Origin: Pseudovibrio exalbescens
GTDB lineage: Bacteria > Pseudomonadota > Alphaproteobacteria > Rhizobiales > Stappiaceae
Assembly (NCBI RefSeq): GCF_028737195.1
Contig: NZ_JAQZAJ010000001.1
Coordinates: 186,001-250,000, forward strand
Direction: 5' to 3'
DNA length: 64,000 nt
Below the pieces are notes generated by a model, which saw nothing but the letters and a program-made list of their open reading frames with translations, ran no database searches and was not told the DNA's origin. Positions 1 through 9,991 of the stretch are shown in pieces (positions within the stretch are counted from its first letter, which is position 1; every line of letters begins with the position of its first letter). A program made the translations under genes and the position numbers.

Positions 1-609
1 GGTATCTTTGCGGTCAAGACTGCGGAAGGCACCTTGCTGCCAACGGTGAACGTGGAGGGTAATCTTTCAAGCAATTACCGCAGCTCCAATGGTCGTTCAT
101 TAGGTGGCAACGGCACCACCAATACGGCGTCCATCTTCGGCCGCGTGACTGTGCCAATCTATCAGCAGGGTACCGAGTACTCCGCGATCCGTCAGGCCAA
201 GGAAGAACTCGGCCAGACCGAGATTCTGGTTGACGTGGCACGCGACACGGTGCGCGCGCAGGCGATCTCTTCTTGGGGCCAGCTGAACGCATCGGAAGCA
301 TCGATCACTGCAGCTCAGGCTGAAGTGGCTGCTGCGACGCTGGCATTGGAAGGTGTTGTTGAAGAGCAGCGCGTTGGTCAGCGGACCACACTTGATGTTC
401 TCGACTCGCAGAGCGATCTGGTAGATGCGCGTGTGACCCTGATTACCGCACAGCGCGACAAGGTTGTGGCAGCCTACGCACTCCTAAGCTCTGTTGGCCG
501 CCTGAACTACACCCACCTTGGGCTGACCGTGCCGCAGTATGATCCGCGAGAGCACTATAACGCGGTGCGTGACAAGTGGATCGGCTTACGTACGCCGGAT
601 GGCCGCTAA
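1..609 (+). CDS. TolC-family outer-membrane efflux/type I secretion protein (3' part)
   Basis: The window opens inside this gene; the frame is open from base 1 and ends at TAA 607-609, giving the last 202 residues. TolC proteins form a trimeric outer-membrane barrel with a periplasmic alpha-helical tunnel that serves type I secretion or RND efflux pumps. Visible here are the long amphipathic helices rich in Ala, Gln and Glu, the RVGQRTTLDVLDSQ turn between helices, and the YALLSSVGRLNY stretch typical of the C-terminal part of the family. A hairpin terminator follows, so popZ is probably transcribed separately. The substrate cannot be told from this fragment. Confidence 0.9.
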   Translation, partial: GIFAVKTAEGTLLPTVNVEGNLSSNYRSSNGRSLGGNGTTNTASIFGRVTVPIYQQGTEYSAIRQAKEELGQTEILVDVARDTVRAQAISSWGQLNASEASITAAQAEVAAATLALEGVVEEQRVGQRTTLDVLDSQSDLVDARVTLITAQRDKVVAAYALLSSVGRLNYTHLGLTVPQYDPREHYNAVRDKWIGLRTPDGR

Positions 610-634
610 GGGCTAATTGATCTCAATTGAGATG

Positions 635-660
635 AGGGGGGCGTAAGCTCCCCTTTTTCT
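635..660 (+). terminator. Rho-independent terminator after the TolC gene
   Basis: Stem AGGGGGG (635-641) pairs with CTCCCCT (648-654) around a short loop and is followed by CCTTTTTCTTTT-type sequence. It lies 25 bases after the TolC stop codon. Confidence 0.8.
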
Positions 661-836
661 TTTGGAAAACCTTGAGTAATCCTCGGGTTTTCTGTGGGCA
701 GAGAAGCTTTGAACTCTGTCGCGTGGTGTTCATCAAGGGTCTATATCCCTTAATATTAATTGATGATTAATTGTTGGCGCTCGAGTCGTATGTTGCAACT
801 TCGAGCCATGTTTTCTCACGGAACGAGGGGGATGCC

Positions 837-1448
837 ATGGGAGAAGCTTCGAAGACCCAAGAGCCTTCCATGGAGGAGATTTTGAGCTCTATTCGAAAGA
901 TTATATCTGAAGAAGAGACAGACTCCGGAGCTGGTGATATGGATTTGGAAGAGGGCAAGGATCTGTCTCAGGACGATCTGGACAAGCTCTTTGATTCCCC
1001 GGGTGGTTTTGGTTCGGACGATGATGAACCGGAACAGGAAGTGGATTCGGTTGATGATGTTCTCGAGCTGACCGAAGACGCGGCTGTTGAGGAAGAAAAG
1101 CCGGAGATGGACCTGGTAAAGGGCATGCCGGAAACTGCGGATGATGATCGCGGTGATATTTCCTTCGACGGTGCGCCGGAAGTGGATGCCGACGACATTC
1201 TGGAAACCGTTGAGCAGAAGGTAGAGGCGGCTGCGCCAACACTGCTTTCTGAAAGCGCCAATCAGGCAGTTTCCTCTGCCTTCAATGGGTTGGCGAACAC
1301 CGTGCTCTCTCAGAATGCACGAACCCTTGATGATCTTGTTGCGGATATGCTGCGGCCCATGCTGAAATCATGGCTGGATCAGCACCTTCCCGATATGGTA
1401 GAGCGTCTCGTGAAACAGGAGATCGAAAGGATCTCCCGCGGTCGCTAA
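837..1448 (+). CDS. popZ: PopZ-like polar organizing protein (DUF2497)
   Basis: Predicted 203-residue acidic protein. PopZ self-assembles at the cell pole in alphaproteobacteria, anchoring the chromosome origin through ParB and recruiting cell-cycle factors. The three-part family architecture is visible: an N-terminal helix (EPSMEEILSSIRKIISEEE, about residues 9-27) that acts as the binding hub, a Glu/Asp/Pro-rich linker (about 30-130), and C-terminal oligomerisation helices containing LDDLVADMLRPMLKSWLDQ and KQEIERISRGR. The ATG at 837 follows a GAACGAGGGGG ribosome site. An upstream in-frame ATG at 771 would add a non-family extension and lacks a good ribosome site. Its place between a tolC gene and valS is common in alphaproteobacteria. 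Confidence 0.88.
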   Translation: MGEASKTQEPSMEEILSSIRKIISEEETDSGAGDMDLEEGKDLSQDDLDKLFDSPGGFGSDDDEPEQEVDSVDDVLELTEDAAVEEEKPEMDLVKGMPETADDDRGDISFDGAPEVDADDILETVEQKVEAAAPTLLSESANQAVSSAFNGLANTVLSQNARTLDDLVADMLRPMLKSWLDQHLPDMVERLVKQEIERISRGR

Positions 1449-1473
1449 TCAGGCGAAAACGAAATGACCTGAA

Positions 1474-1503
1474 AGCGCTGCCGGCCGGTGGCGCTTTTTT
1501 ATT
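1474..1503 (+). terminator. Terminator between popZ and valS
   Basis: AGCGCTGCCGG (1474-1484) faces CCGGTGGCGCT (1485-1495), a nearly self-complementary hairpin with two G-U pairs, followed by six Ts. It starts 26 bases after the popZ stop, so valS likely has its own promoter downstream. Confidence 0.8.
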
Positions 1504-1598
1504 GCGATGGGAGTTGGCTTTACCGGCTTACACCGGTTGACTTCGGAACTGGCTTCCGATTTACACCATGCAGACCCCGCAAGTGGAAGAAAAGAAGT

Positions 1599-4433
1599 AT
1601 GCTGGATAAAACCTATGAGGCGGCCTCTGTTGAGCCGCGGATTTACGAGACCTGGGAAAATGCAGGTGCTTTCAAGGCCGGAGCAGGAGCAGACGACGGT
1701 GCTGCGACCTATTCCATCGTGATTCCGCCGCCCAATGTGACAGGCTCACTTCATATGGGCCACGCACTGAACAACACTCTTCAGGACATCATGGTTCGCT
1801 ACCAGCGCATGCGCGGTCGCGACGTTCTGTGGCAGCCGGGTATGGACCACGCTGGCATTGCAACGCAGATGGTTGTTGAGCGTCAATTGGCTGCCAATGG
1901 CGAGCCTTCTCGCCGCGATCTGGGCCGTGAAGGTTTCATTGAACGCGTTTGGCAGTGGAAAGATGAATCCGGCGGGATGATCTTCAATCAGCTCAAGCGC
2001 CTTGGTGCGTCCTGTGACTGGTCCCGCGAGCGCTTCACCATGGATGAAGGCCTGTCCAAGGCTGTTCTGGAAGTCTTTGTTTCGCTTTACAAGGAAGGCC
2101 TGATTTACAAGGACAAGCGCCTTGTAAACTGGGATCCCAAGCTGCTGACCGCGATTTCCGATCTGGAAGTTGAGCAAAAGGACACGCAGGGCAACATGTG
2201 GCACTTCCGCTATCCATTGGCGGATGGCGTGACCTACCAGTTCCCGATTGCGTTTGATGAAGAGGGCAAGGCAACCGAGTTCGAGACGCGCGACTACATC
2301 GTGATCGCGACCACGCGTCCTGAGACCATGTTGGGTGATACGGCCGTTATCGTTCATCCCGATGATGAACGCTTCAAAGACCTGCAGGGCAAGGACATAA
2401 TCCTGCCGCTGGTTGGCCGCCGTATTCCGATCATTCCTGATGACTATGTTGAGGTTGAAACCGGCACTGGTGCCATGAAGGTGACGCCTGCGCACGACTT
2501 CAACGATTTTGACATCGGCAAGCGCCATGACCTGCGCATGATCTCCATCATGGATCGTGAAGCCAACATCATTCTGGCGGAAAATGCCGACTTCCTTGAA
2601 GGCGTTGAGGCTTCTGACGATCTGAAGGCCACCATCGAGGCGCTGGATGGCGTTGAGCGTTTCGCTGCACGCAAGCGGATCGTTGAAATGCTGGAAGCCA
2701 AGGGGCTTCTGGATGAAGTTGTAGACCATGCGCATATGGTTCCGCACGGTGATCGCGGCGGTGTTCCAATTGAACCGATGCTGACCGATCAGTGGTATGT
2801 GGATGCAAAGACGCTGGCACAGCCTGCGATTGCGTCCGTTCGGGAAGGGCGAACCAAGTTCGTTCCGGCCAACTGGGACAAGACCTACTACGAGTGGATG
2901 GAGAACATTCAGCCTTGGTGTATTTCCCGCCAGCTTTGGTGGGGGCATCGCATCCCTGCATGGTATGGTCCTGAAGGCAAGGTCTTCGTTGAAAAGTCTG
3001 AAGAAGACGCTCTGAAAGCTGCTGAGAGCTTCTATGGCAAGCCTGTGGCGCTGATGGACATCAACGATGCACTTGCAGCCCATGAGGCTGGTGAAGGCGA
3101 GAAGGTGGCCCTTTACCGCGATGAGGACGTGCTTGACACTTGGTTCTCTTCTGCACTGTGGCCGTTTTCTACCCTCGGTTGGCCAGACAAGACCCCGGAA
3201 CTGGCCCGGTACTATCCCACCTCAGTTCTGGTGACCGGTTTTGACATCATCTTCTTCTGGGTTGCCCGGATGATGATGATGGGCAACCACTACATGAAGA
3301 CCGAGCCGTTCGACACGGTTTACATCCACGCCCTTGTCCGCGACGAGAAGGGGCAGAAGATGTCCAAGTCGAAGGGCAACGTCATGGATCCGCTGGAGCT
3401 GATCGATGAGTATGGCGCTGATGCGCTGCGCTTTACGCTGGCTGCAATGGCGGCGCAGGGCCGGGACATCAAGCTGGCAACCAGCCGTGTGGCGGGTTAT
3501 CGCAACTTTGCAACCAAGCTCTGGAACGCCTGCCGCTTTGCGGAGATGAACGAATGCAAACGCGTTGAAGGTTTTGATCCGGCTCTGGCAAAGCAGACCG
3601 TGAACCGCTGGATCGTGACAGAGACCAGCCGCACGATCCGCGCGGTTACCGAAGCCATTGACACCTATCGCTTCAATGATGCGGCAGGTGCAGCTTATCG
3701 CTTCGTCTGGAATACCTTCTGTGACTGGTATCTGGAACTGGCCAAGCCGATCTTTGGCGGTGCTGACGAAGAAGCAAAGGCAGAAACCCGTGCTACAGCG
3801 GCTTGGGCGCGTGACGAGATCCTGAAGCTGTTGCACCCGTTCATGCCGTTCATTACCGAAGAGCTTTGGGCGCGCACGGTTGAAGCGGAAGGTTCTTCCC
3901 GTGAAGGGCTGCTGGCGCTGTCTCGTTGGCCTTCTGTTGTTGGCGAAGATGAGAACGCTGCTGCGGAAATCAACTGGCTGATCGACATGATCATGCAGAT
4001 CCGCAGCGTTCGCTCCGAGATGAACGTTCCAGCAGGTGCGAAGGTGCCTGTGGTGCTTTCAGGTGCGTCTGAACTGACACAGAACCGCTTGAAGATCCAT
4101 GAAGCTGCGATCATGAAGAACGCGCGTGCAGAGACTGTATCGGTTGCAGATGAAGCACCGAAGGGGTCTGCACAGATTGTGGTTGGTGAAGCCACGGTCT
4201 GTCTGCCGCTGGCGGGCGTGATTGATCTGGATGCCGAAAAGGCGCGTCTTGAAAAGGATCTGGGCAAGATCGATGGTGAGCTGATCAAGATCACCAAGAA
4301 GCTTGAAAACCCACGGTTCGTTGAAAAGGCCCCGGCAGAGGTTGTCCAGGGTGAAAAAGACCGCGTTGTGGAGCTGACTGAGCGCAAGGCCAAGACCACT
4401 GAGGCACTGGCCCGCTTGGCCGCGCTTGCCTAA
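1599..4433 (+). CDS. valS: Valyl-tRNA synthetase
   Basis: 944-residue class I aminoacyl-tRNA synthetase that charges tRNA-Val. The HIGH signature is HMGH at residues 52-55, within PPNVTGSLHMGHAL. KMSKS is at 587-591, followed by KGNV. An editing (CP1) domain lies between them with ATTRPETMLGDTAV. The C-terminal end is the usual valyl coiled-coil arm, rich in Lys and Glu. The frame is open back to 1488, but ATG 1599 (MLDKTYEAASVEP) follows GGAAG and matches the usual family start. The upstream 37 codons run through the popZ terminator region and are not expected to be translated. A strong terminator follows. Confidence 0.97.
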   Translation: MLDKTYEAASVEPRIYETWENAGAFKAGAGADDGAATYSIVIPPPNVTGSLHMGHALNNTLQDIMVRYQRMRGRDVLWQPGMDHAGIATQMVVERQLAANGEPSRRDLGREGFIERVWQWKDESGGMIFNQLKRLGASCDWSRERFTMDEGLSKAVLEVFVSLYKEGLIYKDKRLVNWDPKLLTAISDLEVEQKDTQGNMWHFRYPLADGVTYQFPIAFDEEGKATEFETRDYIVIATTRPETMLGDTAVIVHPDDERFKDLQGKDIILPLVGRRIPIIPDDYVEVETGTGAMKVTPAHDFNDFDIGKRHDLRMISIMDREANIILAENADFLEGVEASDDLKATIEALDGVERFAARKRIVEMLEAKGLLDEVVDHAHMVPHGDRGGVPIEPMLTDQWYVDAKTLAQPAIASVREGRTKFVPANWDKTYYEWMENIQPWCISRQLWWGHRIPAWYGPEGKVFVEKSEEDALKAAESFYGKPVALMDINDALAAHEAGEGEKVALYRDEDVLDTWFSSALWPFSTLGWPDKTPELARYYPTSVLVTGFDIIFFWVARMMMMGNHYMKTEPFDTVYIHALVRDEKGQKMSKSKGNVMDPLELIDEYGADALRFTLAAMAAQGRDIKLATSRVAGYRNFATKLWNACRFAEMNECKRVEGFDPALAKQTVNRWIVTETSRTIRAVTEAIDTYRFNDAAGAAYRFVWNTFCDWYLELAKPIFGGADEEAKAETRATAAWARDEILKLLHPFMPFITEELWARTVEAEGSSREGLLALSRWPSVVGEDENAAAEINWLIDMIMQIRSVRSEMNVPAGAKVPVVLSGASELTQNRLKIHEAAIMKNARAETVSVADEAPKGSAQIVVGEATVCLPLAGVIDLDAEKARLEKDLGKIDGELIKITKKLENPRFVEKAPAEVVQGEKDRVVELTERKAKTTEALARLAALA

Positions 4434-4460
4434 GTCAAGCGGTTTGTTCCGATAGATAAT

Positions 4461-4492
4461 AAGGGCGCCGGTAATTCCAGCGCCCTTTTTGT
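4461..4492 (+). terminator. Terminator after valS
   Basis: AAGGGCGC (4461-4468) pairs with GCGCCCTT (4480-4487) around an inner loop and is followed by TTTTGTTT. It sits between the convergent valS and MscS genes. The T tract is good only on the plus strand. Confidence 0.85.
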
Positions 4493-4503
4493 TTGGCCTG
4501 CTG

Positions 4504-6543
4504 TCAGGCTGCGGACCGGCCGTTGCCACGCTTTTCCCGCGTGGTTTCATCATTCCCTTGGGTAGCAGCGCCGTCCTCCAATGGATCGCCATACTCCATG
4601 CCTTGATTGGCATAGGTGGGGTAGGGCAAGCGATTGCTCGCACGCAGCTCCTGGACCGTATCTTCGGCAGCTTTTTTCAGTTTTACATCCAGCCCGGTAT
4701 CCTTGGTGAAGTAGGCGGTGGTGGATGGGAAGGCGAAGCCTGAGCCGTTCTTCTCGACGATGAGGAAGATGGCAAAGAGGATGTCCTCCTGAATAGCCAA
4801 GAAGTCTTCATAGCCGGGCTTCAGGATGTTGGCGGCGATCTCCACATTCAAGGATGAATCGCCATAACCCACAAAGCGGACGCGGACCGTGCTTTCGAGA
4901 ACCTGAGGGTGGGCGCAGATGTACTCGCGGATTTCCATTAGTATGTTGCGCAGCTGGTCCGGGCTTGTCTCGTAGCGAAGGCCGATTTCCTGAAGGAGGT
5001 ACGTGCGATCGCGGCGGGAGTAGTTGATGATGCGCATTTTGGCCAAATCCGCATTGGCTACGGTGACGAGGGTTCGGTCTTTGGCGCGCACGCGCGTTGA
5101 ACGCACGCCGATGTTTTCAACGGTACCGGAGAACTCGCCAAACTTACAGAATTCACCCACGCGAACCATTCTATCTGCATACAAGATGATTCCGCCGATC
5201 AGGTTCTCAATGGTGGGTTGAGCTGCCAGAGCAACTGCCAGACCACTGACGCCGAGGCCTGCAATGACGCCCAGAAGAGGGATGCCGAGACGGGTTGCAC
5301 CATAAGCCAGCACGCCCATGACTGCGACCATGCCAATGGCTCGGAAGCCCGTGCGGATGATGCTTACATCCAGAGCTTCAAGGTACTTGGCCCGCTTTTG
5401 GGCGAGAACAAACTCCGAAATGGCGGAGATGAACTGATAAGTCAGGATGGCAATGAGGATCCATGAGACGGCTTCAATGGTCAGTTCCATCCCGATCATG
5501 ACCGAACCGCCAATGTTGATTTCTTCAATGGCCGCGTATCTGAACGCTTGAACTGCGAGGAGAACCAAGACCGGCATGATCATGTAGAACAAGCGGCGGC
5601 GAATGGGGGTGCTCGGCGGGGTCAGACGGCGGTGTACGTAGCGAAGCCCTGCCAACACAAGGAATAGCCCCAGCCCCACAATGACAAGTGCGATCCACTG
5701 CCATGTGGTTTGCCCTTCATAAACTTCGAACAACCATGGTTCTCCGCCTTCTATGAAGGTGTACCAAGCTGGGGGAAGAAATTCACCGGGGCTTGTGGTG
5801 TAGAACGTGAAGAAGTCCGGGCTTGCGCTTTGAAGTGCTGGTAAGTCTTTGATCTGATTGTACTGTGTGACGATAAGAGCGACGGTTTCTGGCGCAAACA
5901 AGTATCCGCGATCCGGCACATTCGCCAGCGTGATCTGGGTGTGAGGCAGCGTCCACTTTTCTGGCAGCCCTTCCTGCAGGTAGTCATAGGTGCCTGCCTG
6001 CTCTCCGGGCACTTTGTCCGGGGCCGGAAGCGGGATGCGATCCAATACCTCCTTCATGAGCATGGCGTACTCAAGAGAGGTTTGATTCCTGGTGGCGGTG
6101 GGAAGCTGTGACCAGTCAAACACGCTCTTTGCCCGAGAAAAGAGCAGCTTTGCCAGATAAACCTGCTCATCAATCTGCTCTCTGCTCAGCGACGGTTCAG
6201 CGGTTTGCCGCAGGTGCTCTATGTTGGCCTCATAGGCCGAAATCACGAGATCATTTGCCGTTGCCATGACGGTAAGAAAGCTCTCCAGAGTGGCACGAGG
6301 AGAGCTGGTGTCCAAGGGAGCCAGAGGGTATTTTTTCAACCAATAGTCGGCGTCCAAAGGCAGAATATAGGCATCTGAGCGGTCTTCCAGTTGACTGCCC
6401 AGCTTGAGCGGCTGCGGACCTTGAACGGCGGTTGTCTCTTGAGCCAAACCCAGGCAGGTTCCCAAGTAAATCAAGAGGCTGGCAGCAAGCGTTGTACAGG
6501 CTGCAAAGACCCTAGCGCCTTGAGCAATTTTTGAGTTTGCCAT
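4504..6543 (-). CDS. MscS-family mechanosensitive ion channel protein
   Basis: Predicted 679 residues. MscS-type channels open under membrane tension to release solutes during osmotic downshock. A signal peptide ends around ...GLGLAQ, a periplasmic region of about 250 residues follows, then several membrane helices: one starting with WIALVIVGLGLFLVLAGL and another with IMPVLVLLAVQAF, ending in the pore helix region GIPLLGVIAGLGVSGLAVALA. The MscS beta domain contains GTVENIGVRSTRVRAKD and NADLAKMRIINYSRRD. I prefer ATG 6543 (MANSKIAQ), which lies 7 bases after GGGGG and directly precedes the signal peptide, over an ATG 36 bases upstream without a ribosome site. It is larger than E. coli MscS and resembles the bigger periplasmic-domain members. 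Its ligand or gating specificity is unknown. Confidence 0.88.
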   Translation of the reverse strand: MANSKIAQGARVFAACTTLAASLLIYLGTCLGLAQETTAVQGPQPLKLGSQLEDRSDAYILPLDADYWLKKYPLAPLDTSSPRATLESFLTVMATANDLVISAYEANIEHLRQTAEPSLSREQIDEQVYLAKLLFSRAKSVFDWSQLPTATRNQTSLEYAMLMKEVLDRIPLPAPDKVPGEQAGTYDYLQEGLPEKWTLPHTQITLANVPDRGYLFAPETVALIVTQYNQIKDLPALQSASPDFFTFYTTSPGEFLPPAWYTFIEGGEPWLFEVYEGQTTWQWIALVIVGLGLFLVLAGLRYVHRRLTPPSTPIRRRLFYMIMPVLVLLAVQAFRYAAIEEINIGGSVMIGMELTIEAVSWILIAILTYQFISAISEFVLAQKRAKYLEALDVSIIRTGFRAIGMVAVMGVLAYGATRLGIPLLGVIAGLGVSGLAVALAAQPTIENLIGGIILYADRMVRVGEFCKFGEFSGTVENIGVRSTRVRAKDRTLVTVANADLAKMRIINYSRRDRTYLLQEIGLRYETSPDQLRNILMEIREYICAHPQVLESTVRVRFVGYGDSSLNVEIAANILKPGYEDFLAIQEDILFAIFLIVEKNGSGFAFPSTTAYFTKDTGLDVKLKKAAEDTVQELRASNRLPYPTYANQGMEYGDPLEDGAATQGNDETTREKRGNGRSAA

Positions 6544-6876
6544 GGGTGGCCCCCAGTGTTCGTTGTTTAGGGCCAGCATCCAAAACGATGGTTCTCAAAT
6601 GCTTACCTCATCACCCCTGAAATGTTAGGGGTGGCGGGTATCCGGGCGGGGTGCCCGCCGTTCAGTTCACCAACAGGTAGATTGCAGCTGGCTTTTTGCT
6701 GAGATTTTGATTGCATTACTGAGTGATGGGGTTGTGCCACAGAGCTGGGAATAAACCGCGATCTTGGAAATTAGCCATAGCTTTGCCCAATTCCGACCTT
6801 TTCGAGCGGCTAATGGTTTGCTACAGCCTAGAGGCGATATCACTGCTGAATCACGAGTTTTCCGGATCAGGATAGA
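6544..6876. other. Divergent intergenic region, MscS gene / DUF2155 gene
   Basis: 333 bases holding the two divergent promoters. On the MscS side there are two short dyads: CACCCCT (6612-6618) with AGGGGTG (6627-6633), and CGGGC (6643-6647) with GCCCG (6653-6657). Both would lie in the 5' leader of the channel mRNA. I see no ORF or RNA gene here. Confidence 0.5.
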
Positions 6877-7416
6877 ATGACGTTCAAAGTTTTGCGCCGC
6901 CGTTTATGTTCCACGGCCTTTGTGGCTCTTGCAGCTCTCGGTTTTGGGAGTGTTGTGACATTGGACGACGCGCGTGCCTCCAAAATAGAGAACCCGATTG
7001 CCGTTTTTAATGGCTTGGACAAGATCACTGGCCGGATCATTGATTTTGACGTCTACATTGGCGAGACCGTTCAGTTTGGTGCACTGCAGGTGACCCCGCG
7101 CGCTTGTTTCACCCGGCCTGAGACAGAAGCGGCAAAGACCACTGCTTTTATCGAGGTGGACGAGGTGACGCTGAACAATGAAGTGCAGCGAATTTTCACG
7201 GGCTGGATGTTTGCCGCGAACCCCGGTGTTCACGCCGTTGAGCACGGCGTCTACGATATTTGGCTGGTGAACTGTAAGCGATATTCGGAAGTGCCGCCTC
7301 CTGAGGGCTATAGCGGCCCCCCCGTGGCCGACGCGCCGGAGTATGATCCATTGGCAGGGGATGACTTCATAAGCTCCGGGAACATTCCAATTCCGCGTCC
7401 TAATCCATTCTTGTGA
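6877..7416 (+). CDS. DUF2155 secreted protein
   Basis: 179-residue protein with an N-terminal signal peptide (MTFKVLRRRLCSTAFVALAA..., cleavage near DARAS). The mature part matches the alphaproteobacterial DUF2155 family: ENPIAVFNGLDKITGRI, followed by GETVQFGALQVTPRACFTRP and a stretch around FTGWMFAANPGVHAVEHGVYDIW ending in a conserved NCK. Two Cys (in RACFTRP and VNCK) could form a disulfide. The function is not known; the gene is often found next to aat/accBC in this class, as here. The C-terminal tail after the domain is Pro-rich and low in complexity. It ends at a bidirectional terminator shared with aat. Confidence 0.85.
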   Translation: MTFKVLRRRLCSTAFVALAALGFGSVVTLDDARASKIENPIAVFNGLDKITGRIIDFDVYIGETVQFGALQVTPRACFTRPETEAAKTTAFIEVDEVTLNNEVQRIFTGWMFAANPGVHAVEHGVYDIWLVNCKRYSEVPPPEGYSGPPVADAPEYDPLAGDDFISSGNIPIPRPNPFL

Positions 7417-7422
7417 TAAACA

Positions 7423-7450
7423 AAACCGGGCCAAGTGCCCGGTTTGTCGT
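7423..7450 (+). terminator. Bidirectional terminator between the DUF2155 gene and aat
   Basis: Perfect 9-bp stem AAACCGGGC (7423-7431) / GCCCGGTTT (7437-7445) with loop CAAGT. Read on the plus strand it runs into TTTGTCGTTT; on the minus strand it runs into TTTTGTTTAT. It serves both convergent genes. Confidence 0.88.
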
Positions 7451-7471
7451 TTGTGGTGGGTGCAAAGAGGA

Positions 7472-8146
7472 TCAGTAGGGGCTGTCAATCAACTCCAGCG
7501 CCCGCGCACCAGTAATCTGGGATGGCTCTGAGAAGAAGTTGGCCGGCTCCTGAAGGGCTGTGTCCAGAAGCTCATTGTAGACATCGCGCGGGATCTCCAG
7601 CGCTCCGAACTGTTGCAGGTGATCGGTCACGAACTGGGTATCGAGCAGAGTGAAGCCACCTGCCTTCATACGAGCGACAAGATGAACAAGGGCGATCTTG
7701 GAGACATCACGCGCGGTTGAGAACATGCTCTCCCCAAAGAACACGCTGGCAAGGCACACGCCATAAAGCCCACCGACAAGCTTGTCGTTCTCATAGACTT
7801 CTACTGTGTGGCAGTAACCCATCTTGAAGAGTTCGCCGTACAGGCGGCGTATCTCTGCGTTGATCCAGGTGCGCTTGCGGCCGGGCGCAGGACTTGCGCA
7901 GCCGTCTATGACACCTTGAAAATCTTGAGAGGCGATGACCTTGAAGCGGTCAGATTTCACGGTGCGTCTCAGACGCTTAGGAACGTGAAACCCTTCGAGC
8001 GGGATGATCCCGCGTCTTTCGGGCTCGACCCAGAACAAATCCGGGTCGTCAGCCGATTCAGCCATAGGAAAAACGCCGCACGCATAGGCCTTTAGCAATA
8101 CGTGAGGCGTGATTTCCAAATGCACATGATCGTGCCGGGCTGCCAT
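7472..8146 (-). CDS. aat: Leucyl/phenylalanyl-tRNA-protein transferase
   Basis: 224 residues. The enzyme adds Leu or Phe from aminoacyl-tRNA to proteins with N-terminal Arg or Lys, making them N-degron substrates for ClpS/ClpAP. Family blocks visible: [58 protein letters not shown] and [17 protein letters not shown]. Length matches the family (about 200-240). It lies 29 bases downstream of accC in the same direction, so it is probably the last gene of an accB-accC-aat operon. Confidence 0.96.
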   Translation of the reverse strand: MAARHDHVHLEITPHVLLKAYACGVFPMAESADDPDLFWVEPERRGIIPLEGFHVPKRLRRTVKSDRFKVIASQDFQGVIDGCASPAPGRKRTWINAEIRRLYGELFKMGYCHTVEVYENDKLVGGLYGVCLASVFFGESMFSTARDVSKIALVHLVARMKAGGFTLLDTQFVTDHLQQFGALEIPRDVYNELLDTALQEPANFFSEPSQITGARALELIDSPY

Positions 8147-8175
8147 GTGACCTCGTCGACTAGTTAAGCTATTAA

Positions 8176-9519
8176 CTATTTGCTGTCTTCGAGGAACTTT
8201 TCAAGCCAATGGATGTCGTAGGCACCGTTTGCGATGTCCTGATTGTCCACGAGCTCAGAGAACAGCGGCACGGTTGACTGGATGCCATCCACTACGAACT
8301 CACCCAGACACCGGCGCAGTCGCATCATGCATTCCACACGGCTGCGGCCATGGACGATGAGCTTGCCGATCAGGCTGTCGTAGTGAGGTGGGATCTTGTA
8401 ACCCTGATAGACGCCTGAATCCACGCGTACGCCCAGACCACCTGGTGGGTGGTAGTAGGTGATGGTGCCTGGAGAGGGCACAAAGGTGCGAGGGTTTTCA
8501 GCGTTGATGCGGCATTCGATGGCATGACCTTCGAAACGAACATCCTCCTGATTGATGGAGAGTGTTGCGCCAGAGGCAATGCGGATCTGTTCGATCACCA
8601 GATCGATGCCGGTCACCATTTCAGTTACCGGATGTTCCACCTGAAGACGGGTGTTCATTTCGATGAAATAGAACTCGCCGTTTTCATAGAGAAACTCGAC
8701 GGTACCTGCGCCGCGGTATTTCAGCTTGCGCATTGCTGCGGCACAAATCTCACCGATTTCCTGGCGCTGAGCATCGTTGAGGGCAGGAGAAGGACATTCT
8801 TCAAAAACCTTCTGGTGGCGGCGCTGCAATGAGCAGTCGCGTTCACCGAGATGAATTGCGTTGCCATACCCGTCGCCCAGAACCTGAACTTCGATGTGAC
8901 GTGGCTTGCCGAGATACTTCTCCATGTAAAGCGCGTCGTCACCGAAGGCAGCTTTTGCTTCGGAACGTGCAGTGGAGATGGCCGTGTCCAGCTCTTCTTC
9001 CGTGCGCGCCACTTTCATGCCGCGGCCACCGCCGCCTGCTGCAGCTTTTACCAGAACCGGGTAGCCGATTTCGCGGGCCAGCGCATGCACGTCATCTTCT
9101 GAGGTGATGCCGCCGTCTGAGCCAGGAACAACTGGAATGCCCAGTTCCTTCGCGGTGGTCTTGGCCTGAATCTTATCGCCCATAACCCGAATGTGTTCGG
9201 AGGTAGGGCCGATAAAGGTGATGCCGTGCGCTTCAAGAATTTCCGCAAAGCGGGCATTCTCGGAGAGGAAGCCATAGCCCGGGTGTACTGCATCGGCGCC
9301 AGTGATTTCACAGGCGGCCAGAATTGCAGGGATGTTCAGGTAACTGTCACGGGCCACAGGGGGCCCGATGCAAACACTCTCGTCAGCCAGTCGCACATGC
9401 ATGGCGTCCTGGTCGGCTGTGGAGTGAACGGCAACGGTTTGAATGCCGAGCTCTTTACAGGCGCGCAGGATGCGAAGTGCGATCTCGCCGCGGTTTGCGA
9501 TGAGAATCTTTGAAAACAT
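8176..9519 (-). CDS. accC: Biotin carboxylase subunit of acetyl-CoA carboxylase
   Basis: 447 residues. It carboxylates the biotin on AccB using ATP and bicarbonate, the first half-reaction of acetyl-CoA carboxylase in fatty-acid synthesis. Features: the N-terminal [17 protein letters not shown] block, the ATP-grasp Gly-rich loop [27 protein letters not shown], and the catalytic [15 protein letters not shown] block with Glu, Asn and Arg ligands. Length equals the bacterial standalone subunit. It starts 13 bases after accB, so the two are cotranscribed. Confidence 0.98.
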   Translation of the reverse strand: MFSKILIANRGEIALRILRACKELGIQTVAVHSTADQDAMHVRLADESVCIGPPVARDSYLNIPAILAACEITGADAVHPGYGFLSENARFAEILEAHGITFIGPTSEHIRVMGDKIQAKTTAKELGIPVVPGSDGGITSEDDVHALAREIGYPVLVKAAAGGGGRGMKVARTEEELDTAISTARSEAKAAFGDDALYMEKYLGKPRHIEVQVLGDGYGNAIHLGERDCSLQRRHQKVFEECPSPALNDAQRQEIGEICAAAMRKLKYRGAGTVEFLYENGEFYFIEMNTRLQVEHPVTEMVTGIDLVIEQIRIASGATLSINQEDVRFEGHAIECRINAENPRTFVPSPGTITYYHPPGGLGVRVDSGVYQGYKIPPHYDSLIGKLIVHGRSRVECMMRLRRCLGEFVVDGIQSTVPLFSELVDNQDIANGAYDIHWLEKFLEDSK

Positions 9520-9532
9520 AGCGTTTCGCCCG

Positions 9533-9991
9533 TTATTCGATGATGACGAGTGGTTCGCCGAACTCTACTGGCTGACCATCTTCAACCAGAATGGCTGTTA
9601 CCTTACCGGACTTGGTTGCCGGAATCTGGTTCATGGTCTTCATGGCTTCGACGATCATGATGGTTTCGCCTTCGCGAACGGAGGAGCCAACCTCAACGAA
9701 ATTGCGCGCGCCTGGCTCTGGAGCCATGTAGGCGGTGCCAACCATTGGGGAGGTGACTGCGCCAGGATGGTTCGCAGGATCTGCAGAAACAGCCACTTCA
9801 ACCGGCGCTGCTGGTGCCGGAGCCGCAGCAGCTGCTGCTGGTGCCACGCTACGAGCTTCAACGGTGATCTGGCGTGCAACGCGTACACGTAGGTCTTTCT
9901 GTTCCAGTTCGATCTCTGTCAGATTGGTTTCATCCAGAAGAGTCGCAAGCTGACGGATCAGATCCTGGTCAAACTTTGTTTCTTTCGTCAT
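9533..9991 (-). CDS. accB: Biotin carboxyl carrier protein of acetyl-CoA carboxylase
   Basis: 152 residues. An N-terminal helical segment is followed by an Ala/Pro-rich flexible linker (about residues 45-67) and a biotinyl domain. The biotinylated lysine is K118 in [10 protein letters not shown], the variant of EAMKM usual in alphaproteobacteria. The protein carries carboxybiotin between AccC and the carboxyltransferase. It is the first gene of the accB-accC(-aat) minus-strand cluster. In related genomes I recall aroQ lying directly upstream; here a 528-base non-coding gap is found instead. Confidence 0.97.
   Translation of the reverse strand: MTKETKFDQDLIRQLATLLDETNLTEIELEQKDLRVRVARQITVEARSVAPAAAAAAPAPAAPVEVAVSADPANHPGAVTSPMVGTAYMAPEPGARNFVEVGSSVREGETIMIVEAMKTMNQIPATKSGKVTAILVEDGQPVEFGEPLVIIE

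Noticed and set aside
1746-3083. Long antisense frame opposite valS
   Set aside because: It lies entirely within a certain synthetase gene, has no ribosome site and shows no domain; codon bias of valS explains the open frame.
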